DNA of 64,000 nucleotides from Micropruina sp. (GTDB lineage: Bacteria; Actinomycetota; Actinomycetes; Propionibacteriales; Propionibacteriaceae), in the NCBI GenBank assembly GCA_016716635.1, contig JADJVZ010000013.1, positions 434,001 through 498,000 of the forward strand. The letters run 5' to 3'. Each line of letters starts with the position of its first letter. Positions within the stretch are counted from its first letter, which is position 1. The notes under the pieces are model-generated. The model was not told where the DNA came from. It made no database searches and saw only the letters and a list, made by a program, of their open reading frames with translations. This document shows, in pieces, positions 1-7,121 of this stretch. Position numbers and translations under genes: made by a program.

Positions 1-185
1 ACGTCGGCCTCGAATGTGGGGCGCGTCGTCCAATCCGGCCCGTGAAACAAGGCGTCGATCTCGGTGTAGGCGCTCCCGGTCAGGGCGCTGATTCGCCGCG
101 CCAACACGGACTTGCCCGCCCCCGACGTGCCCGCCACGGTGATGCGGCGCGGCCGAAAGGCAAGCACATCGTCCGGACCAAGCAT
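1..185 (-). CDS. P-loop NTPase / nucleotide kinase-like protein (C-terminus beyond window)
   Basis: The minus strand from an ATG at 185 reads 61 codons without a stop to the window edge, so only the N-terminus is visible. Residues 19-26 are a Walker A motif (GTSGAGKS), preceded by the beta-strand RRITVA and followed by a helix and then YTEIDALFHGPDW. That arrangement (P-loop about 20 residues in, then an acidic/aromatic patch at the second strand) is typical of small adenylate-kinase-like or FlaR/topology-modulation-type kinases. Substrate and function cannot be decided from the fragment. It is divergent from the PAP2 gene, with about 190 bp between the starts. Confidence 0.7.
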   Translation of the reverse strand, partial: MLGPDDVLAFRPRRITVAGTSGAGKSVLARRISALTGSAYTEIDALFHGPDWTTRPTFEAD

Positions 186-375
186 TGGATCAGCCTGCCA
201 CGCCTGGCGGTCGCCCTGCCTGATGCTCTGGCAATTCGAGGCCGGTCACCCGTTCCTTGAGCCCGCAGCGGGGGCCCCTCAGTCGGCGGGGCGAGCCCGC
301 CCTAGCGGACGCCACCACCGCCTCTCCACGACCCGGGTGCAGGTGGGCTCGATGACTCTGCCTAGGATGAGCCCC

Positions 376-1053
376 ATGCCCTTCTGGACGCGTTACGACG
401 ATCCAACCCCGCCGACTCCGAGGTCAGCCGCGAGGGATTTCGTCGTCCGGGGATTGCTGCCGTCCGTGGCGATCGGGGCGGCGAATGTCGCGCTCGGGCG
501 CTGGCTGGTCCGCCGTGAGGGGTTGCGCGAGCGCGAAACGGAGATGATCCTGACGCTGCGCGGTGAGCGCACCCGCACGAAAGACGTCGTCGCCAAGGTG
601 GCCTCGACCCTCACGGATGTCCCTGAAAGCGTCCTGCATGGGCTCATCGCGACAGCGCTGCTGCAGCGTGGCACCAAGCAATGGTGGGTGGCGGCGCTGC
701 CTGGGGTGGCGCTTGTGCTCGAGGCCTGGATGTACGTGGCCGCGGGGGCGTTGGTGAATCGTCCCCGCCCGGACGTTCCCAAGCTCGACCATGAGCAGCC
801 GACGTCGTCGTTCCCGTCCGGGCACCAGGGCGCCACGGTCGCGCTCGCGGTGGTCTATTGGGGCCTCGCCGGACGCGTCCAGAACCCCGCGCTGCGGACG
901 GCGATTCGGACGGCCTGCGTCAGCTTCCCGGCGGTTCTCGGATGGTCGCGGACCTATGTCGGCATGCACTACCCCTCCGACGTGGCGGTCGGGACCGCGA
1001 ACGGCCTGGCGACGGGCCTCCTGGCCTGGAATTACCTCCGGCGCGACGCCTGA
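376..1053 (+). CDS. PAP2-family phosphatase
   Basis: This is an integral-membrane phosphatase of the type 2 phosphatidic acid phosphatase family, which dephosphorylates lipid phosphates or polyprenyl pyrophosphates at the membrane. The signature residues are present: NRPRPD (motif C1), PSGH at about residues 147-150 (C2, catalytic His), and SRTYVGMHYPSD (C3, nucleophile-activating His and Asp). Several hydrophobic segments surround them. I chose the ATG at 376 because AGGA sits 8 nt upstream; starts at 352 and 367 in the same frame are possible. The substrate is unknown. Confidence 0.85.
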   Translation: MPFWTRYDDPTPPTPRSAARDFVVRGLLPSVAIGAANVALGRWLVRREGLRERETEMILTLRGERTRTKDVVAKVASTLTDVPESVLHGLIATALLQRGTKQWWVAALPGVALVLEAWMYVAAGALVNRPRPDVPKLDHEQPTSSFPSGHQGATVALAVVYWGLAGRVQNPALRTAIRTACVSFPAVLGWSRTYVGMHYPSDVAVGTANGLATGLLAWNYLRRDA

Positions 1054-1055
1054 AC

Positions 1056-1100
1056 AGCAACCGGGTGGGCCGCTATTCGAGCGTCGCGCCGAGGGTTGCT
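1056..1100. terminator. Possible bidirectional terminator between convergent genes
   Basis: AGCAACC at 1056-1062 pairs with GGTTGCT at 1094-1100 across the 46-bp gap between the convergent PAP2 gene and the membrane protein gene. The stem is only 7 bp and there is no T-tract, so the call is weak. Confidence 0.3.
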
Positions 1101-1798
1101 CAGCGGGGGATCAGGAGCAGTGCCGCCACGGTGAGGGCGCTGAATACCAGGTAGATCCACGGCTGTTTGCTGGTGAGGCTGCGGGCGAGGCGGAGCTCGG
1201 CGCTGTTGTCCGACACGGGCGACATGAGGGGATCGACGTCAAGGGGCGTCCGGAGTGCCAGCCAGAGTCCGACGAGCAAGAGCGTGACTCCGACGCCGAG
1301 CACCAGCCACGGCGACACTGTTCCCAGCACGGGTCCGGGAAGGGCGGCGAAGCCCACCGACGTCCCGACGACCACCACAAAGGGGATTGCGAGGAGCCAG
1401 GGGCGCGCCACGACGGCCGCCCACAGCCGGGGGCCGGCCACCGTGAGGGCTGCGATCGCGGCCGCCACCAGCACGGCGCCGATCAGGGGCGTGAGGCGCA
1501 CTTCAAAGGGCTGCCCGAGCCGGATCGGGAACGCCGCCGCCGTCGTCAGCAACATCCCGAAGAACCCACAGGCGTCACTCACCATGCGAGCTCGCGGGTA
1601 GGTCTGGGTCGGACGCTGGAACGGCAGGCTGTCGGCGTAGTCGCCGGGGTCGCCGAACGCCTCGAGGGGCGTCTCACCGCTCTCGGCGCAGTGGGCGCGG
1701 ACCTGTTCGAGGGCGTCCCCGATGTTAGTGCCGCTCACGTTCGCCGCCCGCAGCCGCAGCGTGAACTCGGTCTCCCAGGGGGTCAAGGTGGTGTTCAT
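1100..1798 (-). CDS. HAAS/DUF1700-like membrane protein linked to PadR
   Basis: This 232-aa protein has a soluble N-terminal helical region (about residues 1-65) that resembles the HAAS fold found beside PadR regulators. It is followed by four hydrophobic segments with the pattern of an integral membrane protein. The ATG at 1798 overlaps the stop codon of the upstream padR gene (ATGA), which implies translational coupling and a shared transcript. In such pairs the membrane protein is usually co-regulated by PadR; the precise role is unknown. An upstream in-frame start exists but would extend deep into padR, so I rejected it. Confidence 0.75.
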   Translation of the reverse strand: MNTTLTPWETEFTLRLRAANVSGTNIGDALEQVRAHCAESGETPLEAFGDPGDYADSLPFQRPTQTYPRARMVSDACGFFGMLLTTAAAFPIRLGQPFEVRLTPLIGAVLVAAAIAALTVAGPRLWAAVVARPWLLAIPFVVVVGTSVGFAALPGPVLGTVSPWLVLGVGVTLLLVGLWLALRTPLDVDPLMSPVSDNSAELRLARSLTSKQPWIYLVFSALTVAALLLIPR

Positions 1799-2139
1799 CG
1801 GATCTCCTTCAGGGGGTTGAGGTAGGAGGTGGTGAGGGTCGCGAAGCGCGACCATTCGGCGGTCAGGCGTTCAAGTTCGGCGCGGCCTGCGTCGTTGAGC
1901 TCGAAGAACTTGCGTCCGGGTCCGCCGTCGCCGGGCTGCCAGGACGTCGTGACGAGCCCGGACTCCTCAAGGCGCGTGAGGAGCGGGTAAAGCGTGCCGC
2001 CCTTCACGGCGCCGAGGCCGAGCCGCTCGAGTTCGGACGCGATGGCGTACCCGTACGTCGGACCGCTCGTCATTGCCCGCATGACGCATAGCGTCAGCAC
2101 GCCGCGGAGCCATTCGCTGGGCCAAGGCGTCTCGGTCAT
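1795..2139 (-). CDS. PadR-family transcriptional regulator
   Basis: This 114-aa protein is a single winged-helix domain of PadR type. It contains the diagnostic GPTYGYAIASELERLGLGAVKGGTLYPLL region (described here only by its key residues Y-G-Y and G-T-L-Y-P-L-L), followed by a basic wing and a short C-terminal helix for dimerisation. Length and layout match the short PadR subfamily (PadR-s2). It is the first gene of a two-gene operon with the membrane protein downstream. An inverted repeat directly in front of the start codon suggests autoregulation. Confidence 0.9.
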   Translation of the reverse strand: MTETPWPSEWLRGVLTLCVMRAMTSGPTYGYAIASELERLGLGAVKGGTLYPLLTRLEESGLVTTSWQPGDGGPGRKFFELNDAGRAELERLTAEWSRFATLTTSYLNPLKEIR

Positions 2140-2164
2140 GACTAGACAGTATCTCTAACTAGTC
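2140..2164. promoter_or_regulatory. Candidate PadR operator (GACTAG-N13-CTAGTC)
   Basis: GACTAG at 2140-2145 and CTAGTC at 2159-2164 form an inverted repeat immediately upstream of the padR start at 2139. A third half-site, GACTAG, lies at 2191-2196. The local sequence is unusually A/T-rich for the window. The position fits autorepression, but the motif is not the classical PadR ATGT/ACAT type. Confidence 0.5.
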
Positions 2165-2196
2165 AGACGCGCAAGCTAGATCGACTTGCGGACTAG

Positions 2197-2495
2197 CTCA
2201 CGCGAATCATGCTGAATTTGTGCCCTGAACCCGCCCGCCCCGGCGATTCGGTCAGAAATCCACCCAAATCAGGCTGAATCTTTGATCTGCCTGCGCCCAC
2301 GCGCATCAGGGCGGGGATTCTGCATTTGTTGGGTGAGGGTGGCGGCGGGGTGTCCCGCTGCCTCATTGTTTGACGCCGTTCCCGGCCGTCAAGGGCGCCT
2401 GCGGCGTCGCTTTGCGATGGCCTCCGGCCACCCTTGACTGCCAGGACCCCGGCGTCATGGAAGGCAGCTAACGGATCACCCCCAAGACTGGGTGA
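2197..2495 (+). repeat. Interspersed ~300-bp repeat, copy A (full length)
   Basis: This is one of three related copies in the window, the others being B at 2851-2957 and C at 34361-34644, both inverted relative to A. Shared blocks in order are CTCACSCGAATCATGCTG at the left end, TTGGGTGAG in the middle, a GACGCCG-TCCC...AGGGCGCC block at 2371-2400, ATGGCCTSCGGCCACC near 2417-2432, then TTGACTGCC...GGCAGCTA and a terminal TCACCC/GGGTGA hairpin (2476-2495). No convincing ORF runs through it. It could be a MITE-like element or a structured non-coding RNA gene. Confidence 0.75.
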
Positions 2496-2850
2496 CCCGT
2501 CGAAGCCGTTGGCTTGGTGACCTTCGCGTCCCCCTAGGAGGCACCCATGGATGTCAGCTCCATGGCTGGCGCTGGCGGGCACGTTTCGGTCAGGGTTGGG
2601 CCTCTCAAGGGCCAAACCACGCGCGTTTCGGCCGTTCGTGCTCCCCCAGGGGCGGGAATCACGCCTTGAACAACGATTCTGCGTCGCTCGACGAAAGGCC
2701 CATTTTCATCGCCCCTTGTCAGAGGCAGGTGGCCCATCCCTCAGGCTCATCGACAGACCCGGAATTGATGTGGACACCGGCGACCGGCACCAATCAGCCC
2801 ACTGGGACCCTCAATACCCTGCGCGCGGCCAACGTGCACGGACCTCGACG
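2496..2850. other. Gene-free stretch between inverted repeat copies A and B
   Basis: This 355-bp stretch lies between two oppositely oriented copies of the interspersed repeat. Short open frames exist on both strands, but none has a plausible start, family resemblance or a conserved length. I see no gene in it. Confidence 0.5.
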
Positions 2851-2957
2851 CCCCCACTCCTGGGGGTGATCCCTTAGCTACCTTCATGACGCCGGGGTCC
2901 TGGCAGTCAAGGGTGGGCGCAAGCAGGCGCCGGAATCTGCATGATTCGGGGGAGGTG
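2851..2957 (-). repeat. Interspersed repeat, copy B (internally deleted)
   Basis: On the minus strand this copy keeps the left-end CCCGAATCATGC block and the right-end block TTGACTGCCAGGACCCCGGC followed by AGCTA and GGATCACCCCC. It lacks about 190 bp of the middle found in copies A and C. The terminal hairpin is kept with a different sequence (CCCCCA at 2851-2856, TGGGGG at 2861-2866, loop CTCC). That is a compensatory change compared with TCACCC/GGGTGA in copy A. Confidence 0.7.
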
Positions 2958-3045
2958 CGGGTGTTTGCCAGGAGGCTGCCGGGTCTGCCGTGCAGGTGCA
3001 CGGGTGCTGCCGCGTGGGCTGCGCAGGTATTCGGGGGGGCTGCGA

Positions 3046-3951
3046 TCAGCGGGGCAGGTGTTTGGGGGCCGCCATGCGCGGACCATGCCGGGGTGCCCCG
3101 ACGGCCTGGAGTTCCAGCAAACGGACGACGCGTCCGCGATGAGGACGCCACGGCTCCAGCAGCTCGGCCATCTCCGCGTCGTCGATGCGGCGTCCGAGAA
3201 GGGCCCAGCCGACGTTGTGGGCGACGTGGAAGTCACCGAAGCTGACGGCGTCCGCGTGGCCGTGGGCGCGGTGGCGGATCTCAGCCGACGTCCAGACGCC
3301 GATCCCGGGCAGGCTTTGAAGGGCGGTGTCGGCGGCGGGTTCGTCCAGAGTCAGGGTGCGTTCGATGCCGGACGCGCGGCTCGCCGCCTGGATCAGCGTC
3401 CGCGATCGCGCCGGATCCACCTGCATCTTCAGCCACTCCCAGGACGGGACGGCCTTGACCTCGGCCGGCCCGGGCGGCACCCACAGGTCGGGCAGCGGAC
3501 CCGGCGCTGGTTCGCCGTAGCGGCGCACGAGCATGCGGTACCCGGCGAAAGCCTGCTGCCCCGTGACCTTCTGCTCCAGAACGGCTGGCACGAGCGCGTG
3601 CCACACCAGCCCACCGCGGCCGAACCGCCAATGCGGATGGTCATGCTGAGCCGCCCGGACGACCGGGTGCTGAGCCTCGAAGCCCGCCAGGTCATCGTCG
3701 GCACCGAGCATCGCGGGAAGCCGATCCAAGACCCACTCGGCGCCGTCGCCCCAGGCATCCGCGGCGATGATGCCGAAGGTGTCGAGCGGGGTGACGGCCA
3801 TCGTCGCGGTGCCGAGGGGCGTCCGAAAGGCCCGCCAATGCCGCCCGCCCGTCAGGCGATACGTCGGATCACCGCTGCCCTTGTGCCAGGTGGACCACAC
3901 CTGCCCGACAGGGCACGGCCAATCCGGCCGCCAATCCCGGTGCCTCTGCAT
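3046..3951 (-). CDS. DNA-3-methyladenine glycosylase 2-like (AlkA/HhH-GPD)
   Basis: This 301-aa protein belongs to the helix-hairpin-helix GPD superfamily, which removes alkylated bases in base-excision repair. The hairpin LPGIGVWTSAEI and the following GD residue pair in SFGDFHV (probable catalytic Asp) are visible in the second half. The block VLEQKVTGQQAFAGYRMLV is the typical AlkA helix that starts the HhH-GPD domain. The roughly 110-residue N-terminal region matches the TBP-like AlkA N-domain in length. The C-terminal tail is proline/arginine-rich and may be disordered. It stands alone, with no ada/ogt neighbour. Confidence 0.85.
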   Translation of the reverse strand: MQRHRDWRPDWPCPVGQVWSTWHKGSGDPTYRLTGGRHWRAFRTPLGTATMAVTPLDTFGIIAADAWGDGAEWVLDRLPAMLGADDDLAGFEAQHPVVRAAQHDHPHWRFGRGGLVWHALVPAVLEQKVTGQQAFAGYRMLVRRYGEPAPGPLPDLWVPPGPAEVKAVPSWEWLKMQVDPARSRTLIQAASRASGIERTLTLDEPAADTALQSLPGIGVWTSAEIRHRAHGHADAVSFGDFHVAHNVGWALLGRRIDDAEMAELLEPWRPHRGRVVRLLELQAVGAPRHGPRMAAPKHLPR

Positions 3952-4462
3952 GCCGCGAGCATAGGACGAGCGTCCGACAGGGGCGTTCCGACGGTCAGCC
4001 CACCGGATCCCTGCTGTCTTTGCGCATTGTTTGCGTCTCCAGCCACCAGCGGCCCTATCCAGTCTGATGGTGGGTGGGCCGTGCTAGCACCGGCGACGAG
4101 CGGCGCTCTGAACCGCAGCGGACCGAGTGTCGTGGCGTCGGCGGATCCCGATGGCCGGTTTTTGGTCGCCCGTCGGGGAGGCAACAACGGATCTGCGTCC
4201 GTCGACGGGCCGCGACGAAGAGCTCTATGCCTCTGACAAGGGATGACGCAAATGGCCTTCATCGCGAGTGTGGCAAATCCGTTGTGAGCAGCCCTCGCTG
4301 AGGTCATGAGACGCGGTGCTCACCCCGCGAGGTTGCCAGCCCACAAGTCATGCAGGGATCCGGCCCATGCCATGCCGGCCTGAGCGCCGCATCTCAGCAG
4401 GATTGGGTGGATCTTCGTCCCCACGTGGCCGTCTCGGACCATCGGCGCTCCAGACTGACCCC
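3952..4462. other. Intergenic region, no gene seen
   Basis: About 510 bp separate the divergent glycosylase gene and the first 269-aa paralogue. Open frames here are short and composition-driven. No tRNA-like fold, clear terminator or member of the repeat families was recognised. It presumably holds both promoters. Confidence 0.45.
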
Positions 4463-5272
4463 ATGAGTTATGACGTCGAGCTGCGCGGTATCACCATGGC
4501 GAGGCTGGCCCATATCTCAAAGGGGCATCCGTTCTACACCGGCGATGAATCCCGACTTACCTACGAGAACCCCGCGACGCAGACCACTTGGACGGTCGAG
4601 CCGGGGCCGGAGGCGCCGATTGTGAAGCTGGAGCTCCCCCGCGGCAGCTGGTGTGGTCACGAAGCCGCGATGGAGCTGGCCGGCATGGCGGCGGCACTGA
4701 AGCAGCCGTTGTGGTCACGCACCGACAGGGTCGAACTCGCGGGCTATGAGCCGGTCCGCAAGGCCATCTGGGAGGCTAACGCGGTCGCCCGTCGGACCAT
4801 CGCCGCCGCGGGTGACACCACCTTCTTCCACGCTCGCGGCGTGCAGGGTTCGCATTGGTGGAAGTGGCAGGCGTATCTGGCGTCGCATATGAAGGGGCTG
4901 GGCGCAGGGGGGCATGTCCCGCCGATGTTGTGGCTGGTCGATCTGGACTCTCAGCGGGCTGCTTTGGTGTTCCTCTGGGCCCACGGGCAGGCACAGGCCT
5001 TTCCGCCTGCGGATGCTGTGCTCCTCCACGCGCCGGGCGGGGGCGATCTGGTGGTGCCGTACTCGGTGGTGATGGAGACTCTGGGTGACCTGGTGACCAC
5101 CCACGAATTTTCGGAGGGCGTGAGGACGCCCCTGGTCCCGGTCGAGCGGGACGCGGAGTGCCGAGAGCGCTGGCGGACGATGTTCGGGCCGGGAGTCCGC
5201 TTCCCGTCCATGGCGGAGGCGAACATTCGGCTTGGATTTCCGGCGGAGATTTTGGACGACATCGAGCCCTAG
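4463..5272 (+). CDS. Conserved hypothetical protein, tandem paralogue 1 (269 aa)
   Basis: I do not recognise this family. The protein is 269 aa, has no signal peptide or membrane segment and begins MSYDVELRGITM. It is paralogous along its whole length to the next gene, with shared blocks such as YENPATQT, ELAGMAAA, ANAVARRTIA, GSHWW.WQ, FPPADA, HAPGGGDL and ECRERWR. Trp-, His- and Gly-rich blocks in the centre suggest a folded globular enzyme-like or sensor domain. I chose the ATG at 4463 because the paralogue starts at the same residue and the homology begins exactly there. Confidence 0.65.
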   Translation: MSYDVELRGITMARLAHISKGHPFYTGDESRLTYENPATQTTWTVEPGPEAPIVKLELPRGSWCGHEAAMELAGMAAALKQPLWSRTDRVELAGYEPVRKAIWEANAVARRTIAAAGDTTFFHARGVQGSHWWKWQAYLASHMKGLGAGGHVPPMLWLVDLDSQRAALVFLWAHGQAQAFPPADAVLLHAPGGGDLVVPYSVVMETLGDLVTTHEFSEGVRTPLVPVERDAECRERWRTMFGPGVRFPSMAEANIRLGFPAEILDDIEP

Positions 5273-5400
5273 GAGACCGTCCTGCACTGCGGCGACCCCC
5301 ATGCCGGAGCGCGTCCGAGCTCTTGCGGGGAGCACTCGGGGCCGGAACTCCGCAGGCGGGGGGGACGGGGGTCGGCGGTGGAGAGTGCCAGACTTGCCCC

Positions 5401-6210
5401 ATGAGCTATGACGTCGAGTTGCGCGGCATCACTATGGACGCGCTGGCCGAGGCCACGAAGCCGCACCCGTTCTACTCCGGGGACGTGACGCAACTGGTCT
5501 ACCAGAACCCCGCCACGCAGACCGCCTGGACGATCGAGCCGGGCAACGAGGCCCCCTTTGTGAAGCTGAGCGTTCCGCGGGGCAGTTGGTACGCCCAAGA
5601 GGCCGCCTTGGAGCTGGCCGGCATGGCCGCCGCCTTCACGTTGACGTTGTTTTCGCTGGAGGACAAGGTCGAACTCGCCGGCTTTGAGCCGATCCGCGAG
5701 GCCATCTGGAAGGCCAACGCGGTCGCCCGTCGGACCATCGCCGACCTGGGTGATAGCACCTTCTTTCACGCGCCTACCTCGCACGGCTCGCACTGGTGGG
5801 AGTGGCAATCGCTGGTGGCCGCCCACCAAAACGAGCTCGGTGCGGGCGGCTACGTGCCGCAGTTGCTGTGGGCGGTCGATCTGGAATCCAAGCGGGCGGC
5901 GCTGGCTTTCGTGTGGTCCGAGGGGCAGGCGCAGGTCTTCCCACCCGCGGACGCCATCATCGCCCACGCCCCCGGCGGTGGCGATCTACTCCTGCCTTAT
6001 CCGGTCGTGATGGAGGCGCTGGGTGATCTGCTCACCCCTCACCACTTCTCGGACGGCGTCGGCACGTTCCTCGTCCCCGTCGAGAAGGACGCAGAGTGTC
6101 GCGAGCGCTGGCGCACGGCGTTCGACAATGAAACCCGTTTCCCGTCGATGGCCGATTCGGGTGTTCGGATCGCGCCCCCCACTCTGATCCTGGACGATCT
6201 CGAGGCCTAG
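5401..6210 (+). CDS. Conserved hypothetical protein, tandem paralogue 2 (269 aa)
   Basis: It has the same length (269 aa) and start motif (MSYDVELRGITM) as the gene upstream, and about two thirds of residues look identical by eye. Substitutions are spread through the protein while the central GSHWW and HAPGGGDL blocks stay intact, so both copies appear to be under selection. The 128-bp spacer is not a repeat of coding sequence. A partly deleted dienelactone hydrolase gene follows 9 bp downstream, so this may once have been a three-gene operon. Function is unknown. Confidence 0.65.
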   Translation: MSYDVELRGITMDALAEATKPHPFYSGDVTQLVYQNPATQTAWTIEPGNEAPFVKLSVPRGSWYAQEAALELAGMAAAFTLTLFSLEDKVELAGFEPIREAIWKANAVARRTIADLGDSTFFHAPTSHGSHWWEWQSLVAAHQNELGAGGYVPQLLWAVDLESKRAALAFVWSEGQAQVFPPADAIIAHAPGGGDLLLPYPVVMEALGDLLTPHHFSDGVGTFLVPVEKDAECRERWRTAFDNETRFPSMADSGVRIAPPTLILDDLEA

Positions 6211-6219
6211 GAGGCCGCC

Positions 6220-6377
6220 ATGCCGACGCTCACGATCCCGATGCCAGAGGGTTCCGGTGAAGCCTTCCGGACGCCCCCCACGGCTACACCATGTCCGACA
6301 CGGACGCCTGGAACGAGCCCGGCTATCAACGCGCTTTCGGCGCCCTGCGGGAACTGCTGGAGCGCACCATTCGCTAG
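6220..6377 (+). pseudogene. Dienelactone hydrolase remnant (internal deletion)
   Basis: From an ATG at 6220 one frame reads MPTLTIPMPEGSGEAF, which resembles the N-terminus of dienelactone hydrolases. The frame ending at the TAG at 6375-6377 reads PDAPHGYTMSDTDAW and then a helix ending LRELLERTIR, which resembles the same family's C-terminus, including the HGY of the catalytic His. The roughly 170-residue middle with the nucleophile Cys is missing and the two frames do not match. The best reading is an internal deletion with a frameshift near 6260-6275. A 28-codon ORF from the ATG at 6291 is what remains open. Confidence 0.6.
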
Positions 6378-7016
6378 GACGTGATGTCACAGACGGACGG
6401 CAACGAGGGCCCGACCCCCGGGAGTCAGACCCTCGTCATCTGCCTCAGACGGGCGTCCCACCGTCAGAGGTTGGCTACCTGGACGTCGGCGGCCATCATG
6501 AGCGCGTTCTGCTTTGCGAAGTTTGATGGTGCCATCGGGGTTTCCAGCTTGTTGGGTGGATAGGGCGGCAACGGTGGCAAGTGTGGGGCGAAGTCATCGT
6601 TGACTTGATTCGACCCTAACAGCGTCTGGGTCATTTGAAGGGTGGCAATTTGGACATTCCTTTTGCCACATTTCGCTCGTTTGTAGCCTGATGCTGTCGC
6701 GGAGAGCGTCAGGCTCCGACGCCGTAGGCGTCAGGGTGACGCGGGGGACCGTCTGAGAACGTGCGAGGGGCCCCGGTGAGTATGAGTCTCCAGGGCCCCT
6801 GCGGTGACCGAAGGGAGGTGACATCCTCAGTCAAGATGAACGTTCCGCTGACCCCACCTGGCGTGTCACCCCGCCCGGCTCGGTGCCCTTTTCAGGCCAC
6901 CGGCTGGATCCCTTCCGGATCATCTGCACTTCCCCTTGCGGGGTCGCGCAAGACATTTCTATGGCATGGGCAGGGGTCCCGCAAGGTTCTTTTGCGAACT
7001 ACCCAGCGGTAGTTTG
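6378..7016. other. Gene-poor region downstream of kup
   Basis: About 640 bp without a supportable gene. It is less G+C-rich than the flanks in places. It contains a GACGCC/GGCGTC hairpin near 6718-6732 and short frames only. A frame around 6820-6960 reads a plausible stretch (TWRVTPPGSVPFSGHR) but opens after an in-frame stop and has no start, so it could be a gene relic. Confidence 0.4.
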
Positions 7017-7104
7017 TCATCCACACAAAACTCCACAAGGTGGGTTTGGAAATGCACCGAATTGGTGCGGTATCCACACGGTGTCCACAGGTGGCTGTGG
7101 ACGA
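7017..7104. promoter_or_regulatory. Cluster of DnaA-box-like sites
   Basis: Five TCCACA cores fall within 88 bp: TCATCCACA at 7017-7025, AACTCCACA at 7029-7037, GTATCCACA at 7070-7078, GTGTCCACA at 7081-7089, and TCGTCCACA on the minus strand at 7096-7104. Four of the five differ by one base from TTATCCACA or TTGTCCACA. No dnaA or dnaN is nearby, so this is not a standard oriC. A DnaA-titrating or regulatory cluster is an inference. Confidence 0.45.
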
Positions 7105-7121
7105 GCGTCAGACGTCCGGGC

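Noticed and set aside
424..969. Long minus-strand open frame opposite the PAP2 gene
   Set aside because: It is a high-G+C shadow of a gene with complete PAP2 motifs; no family-like composition in the antisense product.
7017..7104. Chromosomal origin oriC
   Set aside because: No dnaA, dnaN, recF, gyrB, rpmH or parAB neighbours are present, so only a DnaA-binding cluster is proposed.
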